A DNA stretch of 64,000 nucleotides from Carboxylicivirga taeanensis (GTDB lineage Bacteria > Bacteroidota > Bacteroidia > Bacteroidales > Marinilabiliaceae), in contig NZ_JBPUSJ010000001.1 in the NCBI RefSeq assembly GCF_051851475.1, forward strand, positions 434,001-498,000, written 5' to 3'. Below, piece after piece: positions 8,139 to 16,333 of this stretch; position 1 is the stretch's first letter; every line of letters begins with the position of its first letter. The notes below the pieces were generated by a model, which ran no database searches, was not told the DNA's origin, and worked only from the letters and a program-made list of their open reading frames with translations. The position numbers and the translations under genes are program-made.

Positions 8139-8954
8139 ATGAGCGATTTGAAGAATATCATTGAAAAGGCCTGGGACGACAGGTCGATGCTAAATAACCC
8201 GGAAACTGTTGAAGCAATTAAAACCGTAGTTGAAAAACTGGACAAAGGCGAACTACGCGTAGCTGAACCAAATGGAGATGACTGGACTGTGAACGAATGG
8301 GTGAAAAAGGCGGTTATTCTTTACTTCCCTACTCAGCAGATGGAAACCATTGAAGTAGGACCATTCGAATTCCATGATAAAATTGCACTTAAAAAGGATT
8401 ACGCAGCACAGGGCGTTCGTGTAGTGCCTCATGCTGTTGCGCGTTATGGTGCTTTCCTGGAGTCGGGCGTTGTAATGATGCCATCGTATGTGAATATTGG
8501 CGCTTACGTTGGTTCAGGTACTATGGTTGATACCTGGGCAACAGTTGGTAGCTGTGCTCAAATTGGTAAAAATGTTCATTTAAGTGGTGGCGTTGGTATC
8601 GGTGGCGTGTTGGAGCCTGTGCAGGCAGCTCCGGTTATTATCGAAGACGATGCTTTTATTGGCTCTCGCTGTATCGTTGTTGAAGGTGTGCGTGTAGGTA
8701 AAGAAGCGGTATTAGGTGCCAATGTGGTATTAACGGCCTCCACAAAAATTATTGATGTAAGTGGCAACGAGCCTAAAGAGTACAAAGGTTATGTACCACC
8801 TCGCTCGGTAGTTATTCCGGGTAGCATTACCAAGAAATTCCCAGCCGGCGAGTTTCAGGTTCCTGCTGCTCTAATTATTGGTCAGCGCAAAGAGTCCACT
8901 GATAAAAAGACCTCGTTAAACGATGCATTGCGCGAGAACAATGTAGCGGTATAA
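8139..8954 (+). CDS. dapD: 2,3,4,5-tetrahydropyridine-2,6-dicarboxylate N-succinyltransferase
   Basis: Acyl-CoA-dependent enzyme of the succinylase branch of diaminopimelate and lysine synthesis, feeding peptidoglycan. The 271-residue length is typical. An N-terminal helical domain (1-~100, containing NGDDWTVNEWVKKAVILYF) is followed by a left-handed beta-helix of hexapeptide repeats (~110-230): VVPHAVARYGAFLESGVVMM, VGSGTMVDTWATVGSCAQIG, VHLSGGVGIGGVLEP. The C-terminal tail includes GQRKESTDKKTSLNDALREN. It stands alone on the plus strand, divergent from the secreted pair, and is followed by a bidirectional terminator. Confidence 0.96.
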   Translation: MSDLKNIIEKAWDDRSMLNNPETVEAIKTVVEKLDKGELRVAEPNGDDWTVNEWVKKAVILYFPTQQMETIEVGPFEFHDKIALKKDYAAQGVRVVPHAVARYGAFLESGVVMMPSYVNIGAYVGSGTMVDTWATVGSCAQIGKNVHLSGGVGIGGVLEPVQAAPVIIEDDAFIGSRCIVVEGVRVGKEAVLGANVVLTASTKIIDVSGNEPKEYKGYVPPRSVVIPGSITKKFPAGEFQVPAALIIGQRKESTDKKTSLNDALRENNVAV

Positions 8955-9038
8955 GCATTAAACAAATATTTGCTGGACATTAGATGATTCACACTTAGTT
9001 ATTGAGTTGAAGAGTTTAACGTTGAGTAGTTGAAAGAA

Positions 9039-9071
9039 AAAACCTGATAGGACCAGTTCTTATCAGGTTTT
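9039..9071. terminator. Bidirectional terminator between dapD and the PepSY gene
   Basis: AAAACCTGATA (9039-9049) and TATCAGGTTTT (9061-9071) form an 11-bp stem. A T-rich run follows on the plus strand and TTTTTTC follows on the minus strand, so it can end both convergent transcripts. Confidence 0.85.
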
Positions 9072-9086
9072 ATAATTTTATACTAT

Positions 9087-10556
9087 CTAGTACAACTTCT
9101 TCATTCTCCGCTTAATCAGTCGATAGCTTAGCACCAAAGCGGTAACACTTACAACCGTGCCGCCCACCGACAAAAGAATTATCCAGGTTTGTCGAAGCCA
9201 CTCTAACTTGGCAAACCATCCGAACCTGAAAGTATGCAAGCCTTGATACAGCCACCATTGCCATTTCGATACATCATTGATTACCTTCTCCAGCTTACCT
9301 GTTTGAGCATCTACAATTAATCGCGTTTGAAAAGCATCATCCAGTTTAATTTCATAACCGGCTGTTGCTGCCATATGCTTCTTATTTCTTACGATTGTTG
9401 AATAATCTTCTACAAAACGAATACTATACAGCACATCGGGTAAGCGACTTTGCAGGAAAGAATGTAAACAACTTTCACTTAATGGCTGCAAAACCAAAAT
9501 CTGCTGCCCTTTCACCATAAAGCATTCAGGGGTTTGAAGGGTATTGGTATATACTTCGTAAAAACAGCGTTCCATCTGTTTTCGGCAAACAATGCGTTTA
9601 ACAGAGCTTTCTGCCTTATGCTTCAAAACTTCGTTAAAACCGGTTCCAACCTCATCAACGGTTAACTCATCAGCATTCCACAAGCGATAATAATCAATGG
9701 GCTGTTCCTTTGAAAAAAGCCATGAAGGTAAATCGGCAAGCGACATCAGACCACTCAGGATGAAGGTAAACACAAACACCCCAAAAACAAGTCCACTTAA
9801 ATGGTGCCATCGTAAGACGGCTTTTTTATATGGACTTACGTCAAGAGCACGAGTTTTACGTTTACGCTTAAATCGAACCAAACCAGCCACAACACCTGAC
9901 ACGCATACAAAACAACCAATACAACTCAGCCAGAAAACCACATCGACCCACAAGAGAGCGTTTAATCGCAACTGCTTAAAATACAACCAGTGCGGAATAG
10001 CGCCAATACGGGCCATCCAACGTGAGAAACGTGTAGTTTCCTGCACTATTTGACCATTCGTTCCCGATACATAAACCTCAGAATTAAACTCATCATCAAG
10101 CCAGTATTTATGTATTGTAAAATGCGCCTTATAATGCGACCACGGAATCCAAGAATCGTAATCAGTCAGGAATTCGCGTTTCTTAACAGGAGAGGAGTAA
10201 ACGGCTTGTATCAACTGTGCGCTTCCATTTTCATCGATGCTATCGATGGGTGTTAAGGTAGCTGCATCAAACATTTGCGCGGTCTTACCTGGCAAGCGAT
10301 AAACAGGCTTATCATTAAACATCTCCAGCGTAAGAGAAGAACTTGGATGCCCTTCAATAGCAGAAACAGGTGACAAAATACTGTCCTTCAGCGAAAGCGC
10401 TTTTTGTTTTTGAAAGTAAGCCTGCGTTTTAGGTTTGGGAAAGGAGTGGTAAATCATCACCACTCCTGATATAAACCACATTACAAAAAGCAGACTCATT
10501 ACGAATCCGGTCCAGCGATGAACCGAAAACATGAATCGTTTAAGCAATTTAATCAT
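9087..10556 (-). CDS. PepSY-domain membrane protein (putative reductase partner of the TonB receptor)
   Basis: A 489-residue inner-membrane protein of the PepSY-associated TM family. The first TM helix follows FSVHRWTGFVMSLLFVMWFI near residues 10-30 and carries the conserved His of HRW; further TM segments lie near 205-230, 255-275 (W-H-H-L-S-G-L-V-F-G) and 455-480. Two periplasmic PepSY-like loops lie between them, the second with TAGYEIKLDDAFQTRLIVDA. Relatives of this architecture are encoded beside siderophore receptors, where some reduce the imported metal complex in the periplasm. Here it begins 4 bp after the TonB receptor, so it is in the same cobalamin-riboswitch transcript. A role in reducing or releasing the imported ligand is my inference. 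Confidence 0.85.
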   Translation of the reverse strand: MIKLLKRFMFSVHRWTGFVMSLLFVMWFISGVVMIYHSFPKPKTQAYFQKQKALSLKDSILSPVSAIEGHPSSSLTLEMFNDKPVYRLPGKTAQMFDAATLTPIDSIDENGSAQLIQAVYSSPVKKREFLTDYDSWIPWSHYKAHFTIHKYWLDDEFNSEVYVSGTNGQIVQETTRFSRWMARIGAIPHWLYFKQLRLNALLWVDVVFWLSCIGCFVCVSGVVAGLVRFKRKRKTRALDVSPYKKAVLRWHHLSGLVFGVFVFTFILSGLMSLADLPSWLFSKEQPIDYYRLWNADELTVDEVGTGFNEVLKHKAESSVKRIVCRKQMERCFYEVYTNTLQTPECFMVKGQQILVLQPLSESCLHSFLQSRLPDVLYSIRFVEDYSTIVRNKKHMAATAGYEIKLDDAFQTRLIVDAQTGKLEKVINDVSKWQWWLYQGLHTFRFGWFAKLEWLRQTWIILLSVGGTVVSVTALVLSYRLIKRRMKKLY

Positions 10557-10560
10557 CTAC

Positions 10561-12858
10561 TTAAAAATTAATACTCATTGAAGCTTCGAACGAACGCCCC
10601 ATACCAGGTACATACTGAGCGCTATATACTGTATTATCGAAGTAATACTCATCAGCAATATTATTCGCATTCAAACGCAATGTGACATTATCCAAAGTAT
10701 AAGCTACTGTAGCATCGCTCACCCAATAGGCCGGCAACACAATGGCATTTGAGGCATTTGTAAAAACGTCATCGGTATAACGGGTGCCACCTCCAATGCT
10801 CAGATTTTTCAACAACCCACTTTGTACCGTGTAGTTGGCCCATGCAAAAAATTGATTTTCCGGCGTATGCGTCAATGCATTGCCTTCGTAACTGTAATCG
10901 CTCATATAAGGATTATTGGCAAAAGCTCTGTAGCGCGTCTCGTTATAACTGTATCCGGCATTAACAGACATGCCTTTGAATGGATAAGCAATAACATCCA
11001 ATTCAAAACCTTTCGAATCAACAGCTCCAACTTGTCCATAAACTTGTTTACCTGCTTCGGTTTTTTCCAAATATTGTACAATACTCTCCTTCAGGATATA
11101 ATACGAACTCGCATTCACATTTAATCGCGCACCCAACTCCCATTTAATACCTCCTTCTAGCTGATAACCTTGTTGCGGCTCATATACCTCTTCGCCTTCT
11201 TCAGGCTGAAACTCTTCTCCATTTTTATCTATATAGATATAGTTGGAGTTAAACACACTACGATAAGGCTTAAAGAAGCTAGATGCAGAAGCATAAATAG
11301 ACAAATCCTCATAAGGCAAATACACCAATCCGGCACGATAAGAAAATGCTTTATTGGTAATGGACTGCTCCGGGCTATCCGGATTAAACTCATAATCGAG
11401 TCCATTGGTAACGGTTGCTCGTTGATAGTTATACTTATATAAATCAAAACGACCACCTAACATCGCCTTCAATTGCGGCATGACATCAATAACATCCTGA
11501 AAATATAAGCCATGTGAGGCATCACTCATTACGCGAGCACCTGAAAATTTAGTTTTCAAATAGCCTTGATTTAAAACAGGATCAACCACCGAAACTTTAG
11601 CAAACAGTCCGTCACCATATACATCCTGCCCCACATTATAGCCTGTGTAGCTCACACGGTCGAGATAAAGCAATGAATAGCCGCCAACAAAAGAATGCTT
11701 TAAGCCTCCTGTAGTAAACTCGTGATACACATCGGCATTGTACTGCAAGGTTTTTGTTTTGTGCGAAAAACGCAGTGGAAAAGTTCGTTGCAACGAATCC
11801 AGACAGATGTACTTTTTATTGTCTCCACTTAGGTAGTAATGATCGTAAATGGACTCATTTGAGGTCAGATAACTCAACTCTTCTGTGGAGAAATAGTCGA
11901 TGTCATCATCATTATAGGAGATACCTGTTACCAAACGGGTGACTGCACCAAAAGTGTGCTCCCATGCAAGTGCAATGTTATAATTAGTATGCGTCAAATA
12001 ATCGGATGGATCGTTATAGCGCTGCTCACGTTTAAAACCAGCCGGCAGATCACCAATCTCATATACTTGCTTATTGGTTGTTGCATCAAAAATATCATTC
12101 GTAACCGCAGGCATACCTGCTTCTGTCGCATAAAAATCATCATTGGCTCCGGCCTTGAACTTAATTACATTGTTATCGTTGAGCTGCCAGTCAAGAGCCA
12201 GATAAGCATTGGCTGTATTAGTTTTGTTATCGCGCCATCCGTCACTATCAGCATAACCGGCATCAAAACGGTAGGTTAAGGGTGAAGCAATAGCCCCACC
12301 TGCACCAAGATTCATGCGCTTTTTGTTCCATGCTCCATACCCAACACGCGCATTGCCCGTTGTTTCTTCAGTAGGCTGCTTACGCACAATATTTAAAATA
12401 CCGCCTACAGCTGAGTGGCCGTACACTACTGATGCAGGCCCTTTTAAAAACTCGATGCTCTCAACAGCAGTAAGACTAGTAACCGGGGCACTGCTCGACC
12501 AGTTCATTCGCTCATCTCGGGCGCCATCAACCATAATTACAGGCTGCCCGAAACCTCTGAAACGGAAGGTTTGAAAACCACCGTAATTAATTGTTGGCCG
12601 TACACCTGTAGTGTATCGTAAAGCTTCATTCAGATTATTTACCGCACGTTCTTCTATCTGTTTGTGATTAACAGTAGACACAGTAATTGGAATGTGCTTT
12701 AAGGGCTCCATTGTTTTTAATGCAGTCGGATGTTTCTCAAACACCACATCAGCCTCGATGTCAATCGATTTAATAAGAAAAGTGTCCTTGTGGATGGTTT
12801 GTGAAAAAGCACAAACGGCACTCAACGCCAATAAAATGGCGAAAGAAATTCGTTTCAT
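10561..12858 (-). CDS. TonB-dependent receptor, siderophore-receptor type, under cobalamin riboswitch
   Basis: A 765-residue outer-membrane receptor with a signal peptide (MKRISFAILLALSAVCAFSQ). A plug domain spans ~50-170 (HIPITVSTVNHKQIEERAVN, LRYTTGVRPTINYGGFQTFR, FLKGPASVVYGHSAVGGILN), and a 22-strand-type barrel ends in the C-terminal aromatic strand GRSFEASMSINF. The plug resembles ferric-siderophore receptors (FhuA/FecA class) rather than the short BtuB type, and there is no STN domain or carboxypeptidase-like N-domain. It is nevertheless read through a cobalamin riboswitch located 122 bp upstream. It could carry cobalamin, a corrinoid precursor or a cobalt complex; sequence does not decide. 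The PepSY protein gene follows immediately. Confidence 0.9.
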   Translation of the reverse strand: MKRISFAILLALSAVCAFSQTIHKDTFLIKSIDIEADVVFEKHPTALKTMEPLKHIPITVSTVNHKQIEERAVNNLNEALRYTTGVRPTINYGGFQTFRFRGFGQPVIMVDGARDERMNWSSSAPVTSLTAVESIEFLKGPASVVYGHSAVGGILNIVRKQPTEETTGNARVGYGAWNKKRMNLGAGGAIASPLTYRFDAGYADSDGWRDNKTNTANAYLALDWQLNDNNVIKFKAGANDDFYATEAGMPAVTNDIFDATTNKQVYEIGDLPAGFKREQRYNDPSDYLTHTNYNIALAWEHTFGAVTRLVTGISYNDDDIDYFSTEELSYLTSNESIYDHYYLSGDNKKYICLDSLQRTFPLRFSHKTKTLQYNADVYHEFTTGGLKHSFVGGYSLLYLDRVSYTGYNVGQDVYGDGLFAKVSVVDPVLNQGYLKTKFSGARVMSDASHGLYFQDVIDVMPQLKAMLGGRFDLYKYNYQRATVTNGLDYEFNPDSPEQSITNKAFSYRAGLVYLPYEDLSIYASASSFFKPYRSVFNSNYIYIDKNGEEFQPEEGEEVYEPQQGYQLEGGIKWELGARLNVNASSYYILKESIVQYLEKTEAGKQVYGQVGAVDSKGFELDVIAYPFKGMSVNAGYSYNETRYRAFANNPYMSDYSYEGNALTHTPENQFFAWANYTVQSGLLKNLSIGGGTRYTDDVFTNASNAIVLPAYWVSDATVAYTLDNVTLRLNANNIADEYYFDNTVYSAQYVPGMGRSFEASMSINF

Positions 12859-12980
12859 TCTAATTTTGTCTTTTAAGTTGTTTATAAATCTTTAAAGACA
12901 ATATTCACGTTGGAAAAAAATGTATGAATAGCCTGGCTATCATCTCGCTTTTATCCCGAAAGCAAAGAATACTGTCGTGC
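12859..12980 (-). other. Expression platform between riboswitch and receptor gene
   Basis: This leader lies between the aptamer and the receptor ATG. It holds a compact dyad, ATAGCCAGGCTAT on the minus strand (about 12929-12941), whose 3' side runs into ATTCATACATTTTTTT. The stem is short with a very tight loop, so it is at best a weak terminator. The rest is AT-rich and could be occluded by aptamer contacts. Confidence 0.4.
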
Positions 12981-13148
12981 AAACAGGCAGGTCTTCTGGC
13001 TCACCCCGTTTCAAATGGCCTTCCCATCAGTGCGCCTGACAGTGGCTGAAGCATTTGAAACCTAAATGGGGCTTACAGCTGCGGGTACAGCTCCGGATTT
13101 ACACCGGATTCCCTTTTCATTACAGCGGCCGTTGTGGCTTTTGTAAAC
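12981..13148 (-). promoter_or_regulatory. Cobalamin (B12) riboswitch
   Basis: Minus-strand RNA carries the hallmark pieces in order: AAAAGCCAC near the 5' end, the B12 box GGGAATCCGGTGTAAATCCG (within ~13092-13115), AGCTGTACCCGCAGCTGTAA, GCCACTGTCAGGCGCACTGA with TGGGAAGG, and the 3' element GAGCCAGAAGACCTGCC. These match the conserved core of the adenosylcobalamin-class aptamer. It precedes the TonB receptor gene, so the receptor and PepSY genes should be switched off when intracellular cobalamin is plentiful. A canonical U-tract terminator is not obvious between aptamer and gene, so the output may be translational. Confidence 0.95.
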
Positions 13149-13160
13149 CTAAATGCGCCG

Positions 13161-13168
13161 CAAAAATA
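13161..13168 (-). promoter_or_regulatory. Probable -7 element of the riboswitch transcript
   Basis: The minus strand reads TATTTTTG, an exact TAnnTTTG. A start 6-8 bases downstream would place the 5' end right at the beginning of the cobalamin aptamer, which supports it. The -33 partner is weak. Confidence 0.55.
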
Positions 13169-13303
13169 TGGTTTTATATTAATTCTCTATCCGTTTTTAA
13201 CATTTTTTGTTTAACCTTTCATGCTACGTGATGAACATTATGTTTTCACTCAAATCTTCCCCATCTTTTCCCTTTTTCCTATCTTGCCATCAAAAAACAG
13301 ACC

Positions 13304-13867
13304 ATGCACGACGATTTAAAACAAGCGCTTGAAGTATTGCGAAACGGTGGAATCATTCTTTACCCAACCGACACCATATGGGGCATAGGCTGCGATGCCA
13401 CCAATGCTGATGCCGTAAAAAGAATTTATGACTTGAAGCAACGTGCCGACTCAAAAAGCATGCTGGTGCTTCTGGATAGCACTGCAAAACTGGCTGGTTA
13501 TGTAAATGATATTCCGGAAGTAGCTTATGACATGGCTGAGCTGACTACCAAACCATTGACCATCATTTACGACGATGCCAAAAACCTGGCACCTAACCTG
13601 CTGGGCGAAGATGGAAGCGTGGGCATTCGCATCACGGAGGAAGAATTTTCTAAGCAGCTGTGTGTAAGGTTCAAAAAACCGATTATCTCCACGTCAGCGA
13701 ATATAAGCGGTGAACCATCGCCACAGAATTTTGCTCAGGTGAGTGACGCCGTTAAAACGGGTGTGGATTACATCGTTAAGTTCAGACAGGAGGAAACTGC
13801 TAATCCGGCACCATCGAGCATTATTAAACTCGCTAAAGACGGACAAGTAACAATTATCAGAGAATAA
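13304..13867 (+). CDS. L-threonylcarbamoyladenylate synthase (Sua5/YciO/YrdC family)
   Basis: Makes threonylcarbamoyl-AMP from threonine, bicarbonate and ATP, the first step of the t6A37 modification of ANN-decoding tRNAs. The 187-residue protein is a single YrdC-like domain: GGIILYPTDTIWGIGCDATN (15-34), then a KQRADSKSMLVL step, GIRITEE and KPIISTSANISGEPSPQNF, the double-stranded-RNA and nucleotide-binding groove residues of the family. It lacks the extra C-terminal Sua5 domain, so it is the short TsaC/YrdC-like form. The next gene begins 27 bp later on the same strand. Confidence 0.92.
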   Translation: MHDDLKQALEVLRNGGIILYPTDTIWGIGCDATNADAVKRIYDLKQRADSKSMLVLLDSTAKLAGYVNDIPEVAYDMAELTTKPLTIIYDDAKNLAPNLLGEDGSVGIRITEEEFSKQLCVRFKKPIISTSANISGEPSPQNFAQVSDAVKTGVDYIVKFRQEETANPAPSSIIKLAKDGQVTIIRE

Positions 13868-13894
13868 TGGGCTATTAGCTCTAAGCTTTATTAC

Positions 13895-14320
13895 ATGAAC
13901 GAAACAACATTTTATCATAGCACGCCCATACAAATCCGCTTTAACGACATTGACGGTTTAGGACATGTTAATAACTCCACGATACAGGAGTATTTTGATT
14001 TGGGACGAATGCACTACATGCAGGATGTGCTATCCGGTCAAATCTTTAAAGGAGACGAAACGCTTATCGTTGCGAATATTAATACCGATTTTTTATCTCC
14101 AATTTATTTGAAGAATAAAATGGAGGTTAAAACGGCCATTACACGCCTGGGTACCAAGAGTCTGAACATGGTTCAGCAGGTGATAAACTCCGACTCTAAA
14201 GAGGTCAAAGCCATTTGTAAGTCGGTAATGGTGGCGTTTCATAAAATCAACGAAAATGCAATCGAACTCAAAGCAGAATGGCGTGAAGCAATCAGCAAAC
14301 ACGAAAAAACAACATTCTAA
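13895..14320 (+). CDS. Acyl-CoA thioesterase, 4HBT hotdog family
   Basis: A 141-residue hotdog-fold protein. The N-terminal RFNDIDGLGHVNNSTIQEYF (residues ~14-33) is the 4-hydroxybenzoyl-CoA thioesterase signature, with the Asp and the HVNN turn that position the thioester. The rest shows the beta strands of the fold (IVANINTDFLSPIYLKNKME). Relatives hydrolyse acyl-CoA or acyl-ACP thioesters, usually as dimers or tetramers in the cytoplasm; substrate cannot be told here. It is probably co-transcribed with the upstream threonylcarbamoyl-AMP synthase gene and converges on rimM with a 12-bp gap. Confidence 0.88.
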   Translation: MNETTFYHSTPIQIRFNDIDGLGHVNNSTIQEYFDLGRMHYMQDVLSGQIFKGDETLIVANINTDFLSPIYLKNKMEVKTAITRLGTKSLNMVQQVINSDSKEVKAICKSVMVAFHKINENAIELKAEWREAISKHEKTTF

Positions 14321-14332
14321 TCGCCCAGTCGC

Positions 14333-14851
14333 TTAGATTAATCCATCGGGGAGGTCAAAAACGACTTCCCTTTTTTCATCGTCGATACCCGCAATAAAAT
14401 GATCGACAATTGGGATTAAGATTTCCTCTCCATCGTGCTCCAGCTCAAACAGGGGATTTTTTGAAATTTCACGAATGGCAACAATCTCACCAATGTAACC
14501 ATAACCAACGGCCTGACATTGATAGCCAACCAGTTGATAAGCTGAGAACGGAGCTTCCTCCTCTTCTGCTTCAGTCTCTTGCTTTGGCATATAAACAGGC
14601 GCATCAATAACCTTCAAAGCAGCCTGATCGTTAGCTAATTGCTCCAACTTAACCAACACATCTGTTTGGTTCTTTTCGCGTGCTTCTTCCAGGTAAAATG
14701 GAACTAACCCACCATCCAGCTCTAAAAAAAGAAATTCGCTATCCAGATCTTCTATAGAAAACTCACTGAACAGGCGCACTACAACTTCTCCGGCTATGCC
14801 ATGTGTTTTAACAATAACGCCAATCTGACGGCAGGTATGTTTCTCTATCAT
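14333..14851 (-). CDS. rimM: 16S rRNA processing protein RimM
   Basis: Assembly factor that binds S19 and helps mature the 3' (head) domain of the 30S subunit. The 172-residue protein has the N-terminal beta barrel (CRQIGVIVKTHGIAGEVVVR, residues 7-26) and the C-terminal PRC barrel (~95-170: QCQAVGYGYIGEIVAIREIS, then ILIPIVDHFIAGIDDEKREV). An acidic linker (QETEAEEEEAPF) separates them. In many bacteria rimM follows rpsP; here rpsP is about 10 kb away at 24.2 kb, so the rpsP-rimM-trmD-rplS operon is broken up. Confidence 0.93.
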   Translation of the reverse strand: MIEKHTCRQIGVIVKTHGIAGEVVVRLFSEFSIEDLDSEFLFLELDGGLVPFYLEEAREKNQTDVLVKLEQLANDQAALKVIDAPVYMPKQETEAEEEEAPFSAYQLVGYQCQAVGYGYIGEIVAIREISKNPLFELEHDGEEILIPIVDHFIAGIDDEKREVVFDLPDGLI

Positions 14852-14867
14852 CGGAATAATTTTGCTG

Positions 14868-14875
14868 CAAAGTTA
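14868..14875 (-). promoter_or_regulatory. Probable -7 element for rimM
   Basis: The minus strand reads TAACTTTG, an exact TAnnTTTG, ending 16 bp before the rimM ATG. This predicts a leader of only about 10 bases. Confidence 0.5.
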
Positions 14876-14904
14876 GAAAAAAAGCTACAGCAAATGCTGT
14901 GCTC

Positions 14905-15474
14905 TTATTTTCCCCGATTATATAAAAAGGCTTTCCAGCGCTCTTCTGTTAAATGCGCTTCTTCCATGGCTGCTCGCGAAAGGCTGAAAAACAAATCGGA
15001 CAATCGATTGATAAAGAACAAAATTGAGCGATCAACCGGATAAGTACGATGTAAAGCGGTTAGCTTACGCTCTCCCTTACGAAGTTGGGAGCGCACCACA
15101 TGACACAAGGCCGACACCTCATTGCCACCCGGCAAAATAAAGTGATCAGAACGGCTGCTTAAGCCTGCTTCAACCTCATCAATCCACTGCTCACAGAACT
15201 TATCCATTCCTTCAGGCAACGGCATCGTGTTTTTTTCCTTCAACTCCTGAGGAGTTGCCAAATGACTCATAGAGTTCATCAACTCCACCTGTATCCGATG
15301 CAACTTATCCTGCCACTCATGTTGCGGGTCCAGCTTAGCCCTCAAAAGGCCAATGAATGAGTTAACCTCATCAAATGTGCCATAGGCATCTACGCGTATA
15401 TCATCCTTATTAACACGTACACCTCCCAATAAATCGGTTTGCCCGCGATCGCCTGTTTTTGTATATATCTTCAT
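14905..15474 (-). CDS. Cob(I)alamin adenosyltransferase, PduO type
   Basis: Transfers the adenosyl group of ATP to cob(I)alamin to make coenzyme B12 in the cytoplasm. The 189-residue protein starts MKIYTKTGDRGQTDLLGGVR, the ATP-binding P-loop-like segment (TGDRGQT) of PduO/MMAB enzymes, followed by DAYGTFDEVNSFIGLLRA, a helical core with FILPGGNEVSALCHVVRSQLR (the R-S-x-x-R ATP contacts), and FFINRLSDLFFSLSRA at the end. It is a single gene, 1.7 kb from the cobalamin riboswitch, and supports real B12 use by this organism. Confidence 0.93.
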   Translation of the reverse strand: MKIYTKTGDRGQTDLLGGVRVNKDDIRVDAYGTFDEVNSFIGLLRAKLDPQHEWQDKLHRIQVELMNSMSHLATPQELKEKNTMPLPEGMDKFCEQWIDEVEAGLSSRSDHFILPGGNEVSALCHVVRSQLRKGERKLTALHRTYPVDRSILFFINRLSDLFFSLSRAAMEEAHLTEERWKAFLYNRGK

Positions 15475-15670
15475 CTGTTTGTATTTTTTCTGATAACTTT
15501 TTGGTGAAACTCTCAGGTTAGTTTAAACCATGTGTCTAACGACCGGATTCCTAATTAAAGTGTCAAGACGTTAAACATGAAGCTCAATAAAAAGTTTGCC
15601 CAACCTAGGTTTTTATAGAGTAAACAATAATTGTGATTTCTTGTTTTGTCTGTACTTAAATTTAGGCGCA

Positions 15671-16309
15671 ATGAACAAACTGGCAGCAATACGTAAAGAT
15701 TATACCAAAGGCATCCTGCTTAAAGAGAGCCTTAACGACTCCCCTTTTCAACAATTCGATACCTGGATGCAGGAAGCACTAAAAGCAGGCTGCACAGAAC
15801 CAACAGCCATGACATTGGCCACAGTAGATGAGGCAAATATGCCCAACAGCCGTATTGTGCTGCTGAAAGAACTATCTGCTGAGGGGTTCGTTTTCTTCAC
15901 CAACTACAACAGTGAAAAAGGCAATGAGCTGGCAGGCTCCAATAAGGCAGCTCTTAATTTTTTCTGGCCGGAGCTGGAGCGCCAGGTACGCATACGTGGA
16001 ACCGTTGAGAAGGTGCCTCCCCACAAATCGGATGAATACTTTACATCGCGTCCGCGGGAAAGTCAGATTGGTGCATGGGCATCGAATCAAAGTACAGTTA
16101 TTAACAACAGTGATGAGCTGCATAGCAGATATGAGCAGCTTCTGGCGCAATATAACAACCAATCTATCCCACGTCCCAATCACTGGGGAGGTTACCTGGT
16201 TAGGCCGGTAATAATTGAATTCTGGCAAGGCCGGGCAAGCCGCATGCACGATCGTTTTCAGTACGTTTTAGATGGCGATAAGTGGGTTATCAAACAATTA
16301 GCTCCCTAG
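15671..16309 (+). CDS. pdxH: Pyridoxamine 5'-phosphate oxidase
   Basis: FMN enzyme that oxidises pyridoxine or pyridoxamine 5'-phosphate to pyridoxal 5'-phosphate. I start it at ATG 15671 (MNKLAAIRKDYTKGILLKES), which matches the family N-terminus; the 25 in-frame residues upstream are non-conserved. The 212-residue protein shows the FMN-binding split barrel: ATVDEANMPNSRIVLLKEL, FFTNYNSEKGNELAGSNKAA, FFWPELERQVRIRGTVEKVP, SRPRESQIGAWASNQS, then the C-terminal W-Q-G-R-A-S-R-M-H-D-R-F motif. It faces gldA convergently with a 24-bp gap. Confidence 0.95.
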   Translation: MNKLAAIRKDYTKGILLKESLNDSPFQQFDTWMQEALKAGCTEPTAMTLATVDEANMPNSRIVLLKELSAEGFVFFTNYNSEKGNELAGSNKAALNFFWPELERQVRIRGTVEKVPPHKSDEYFTSRPRESQIGAWASNQSTVINNSDELHSRYEQLLAQYNNQSIPRPNHWGGYLVRPVIIEFWQGRASRMHDRFQYVLDGDKWVIKQLAP

Positions 16310-16333
16310 CGACGGGATGCCTCAGGTTTAGCA

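Noticed and set aside
12929..12941. The ATAGCC/GGCTAT dyad as the riboswitch terminator
   Set aside because: The loop would be one base if fully paired and the U-run is displaced by several bases, so a functional intrinsic terminator is doubtful.
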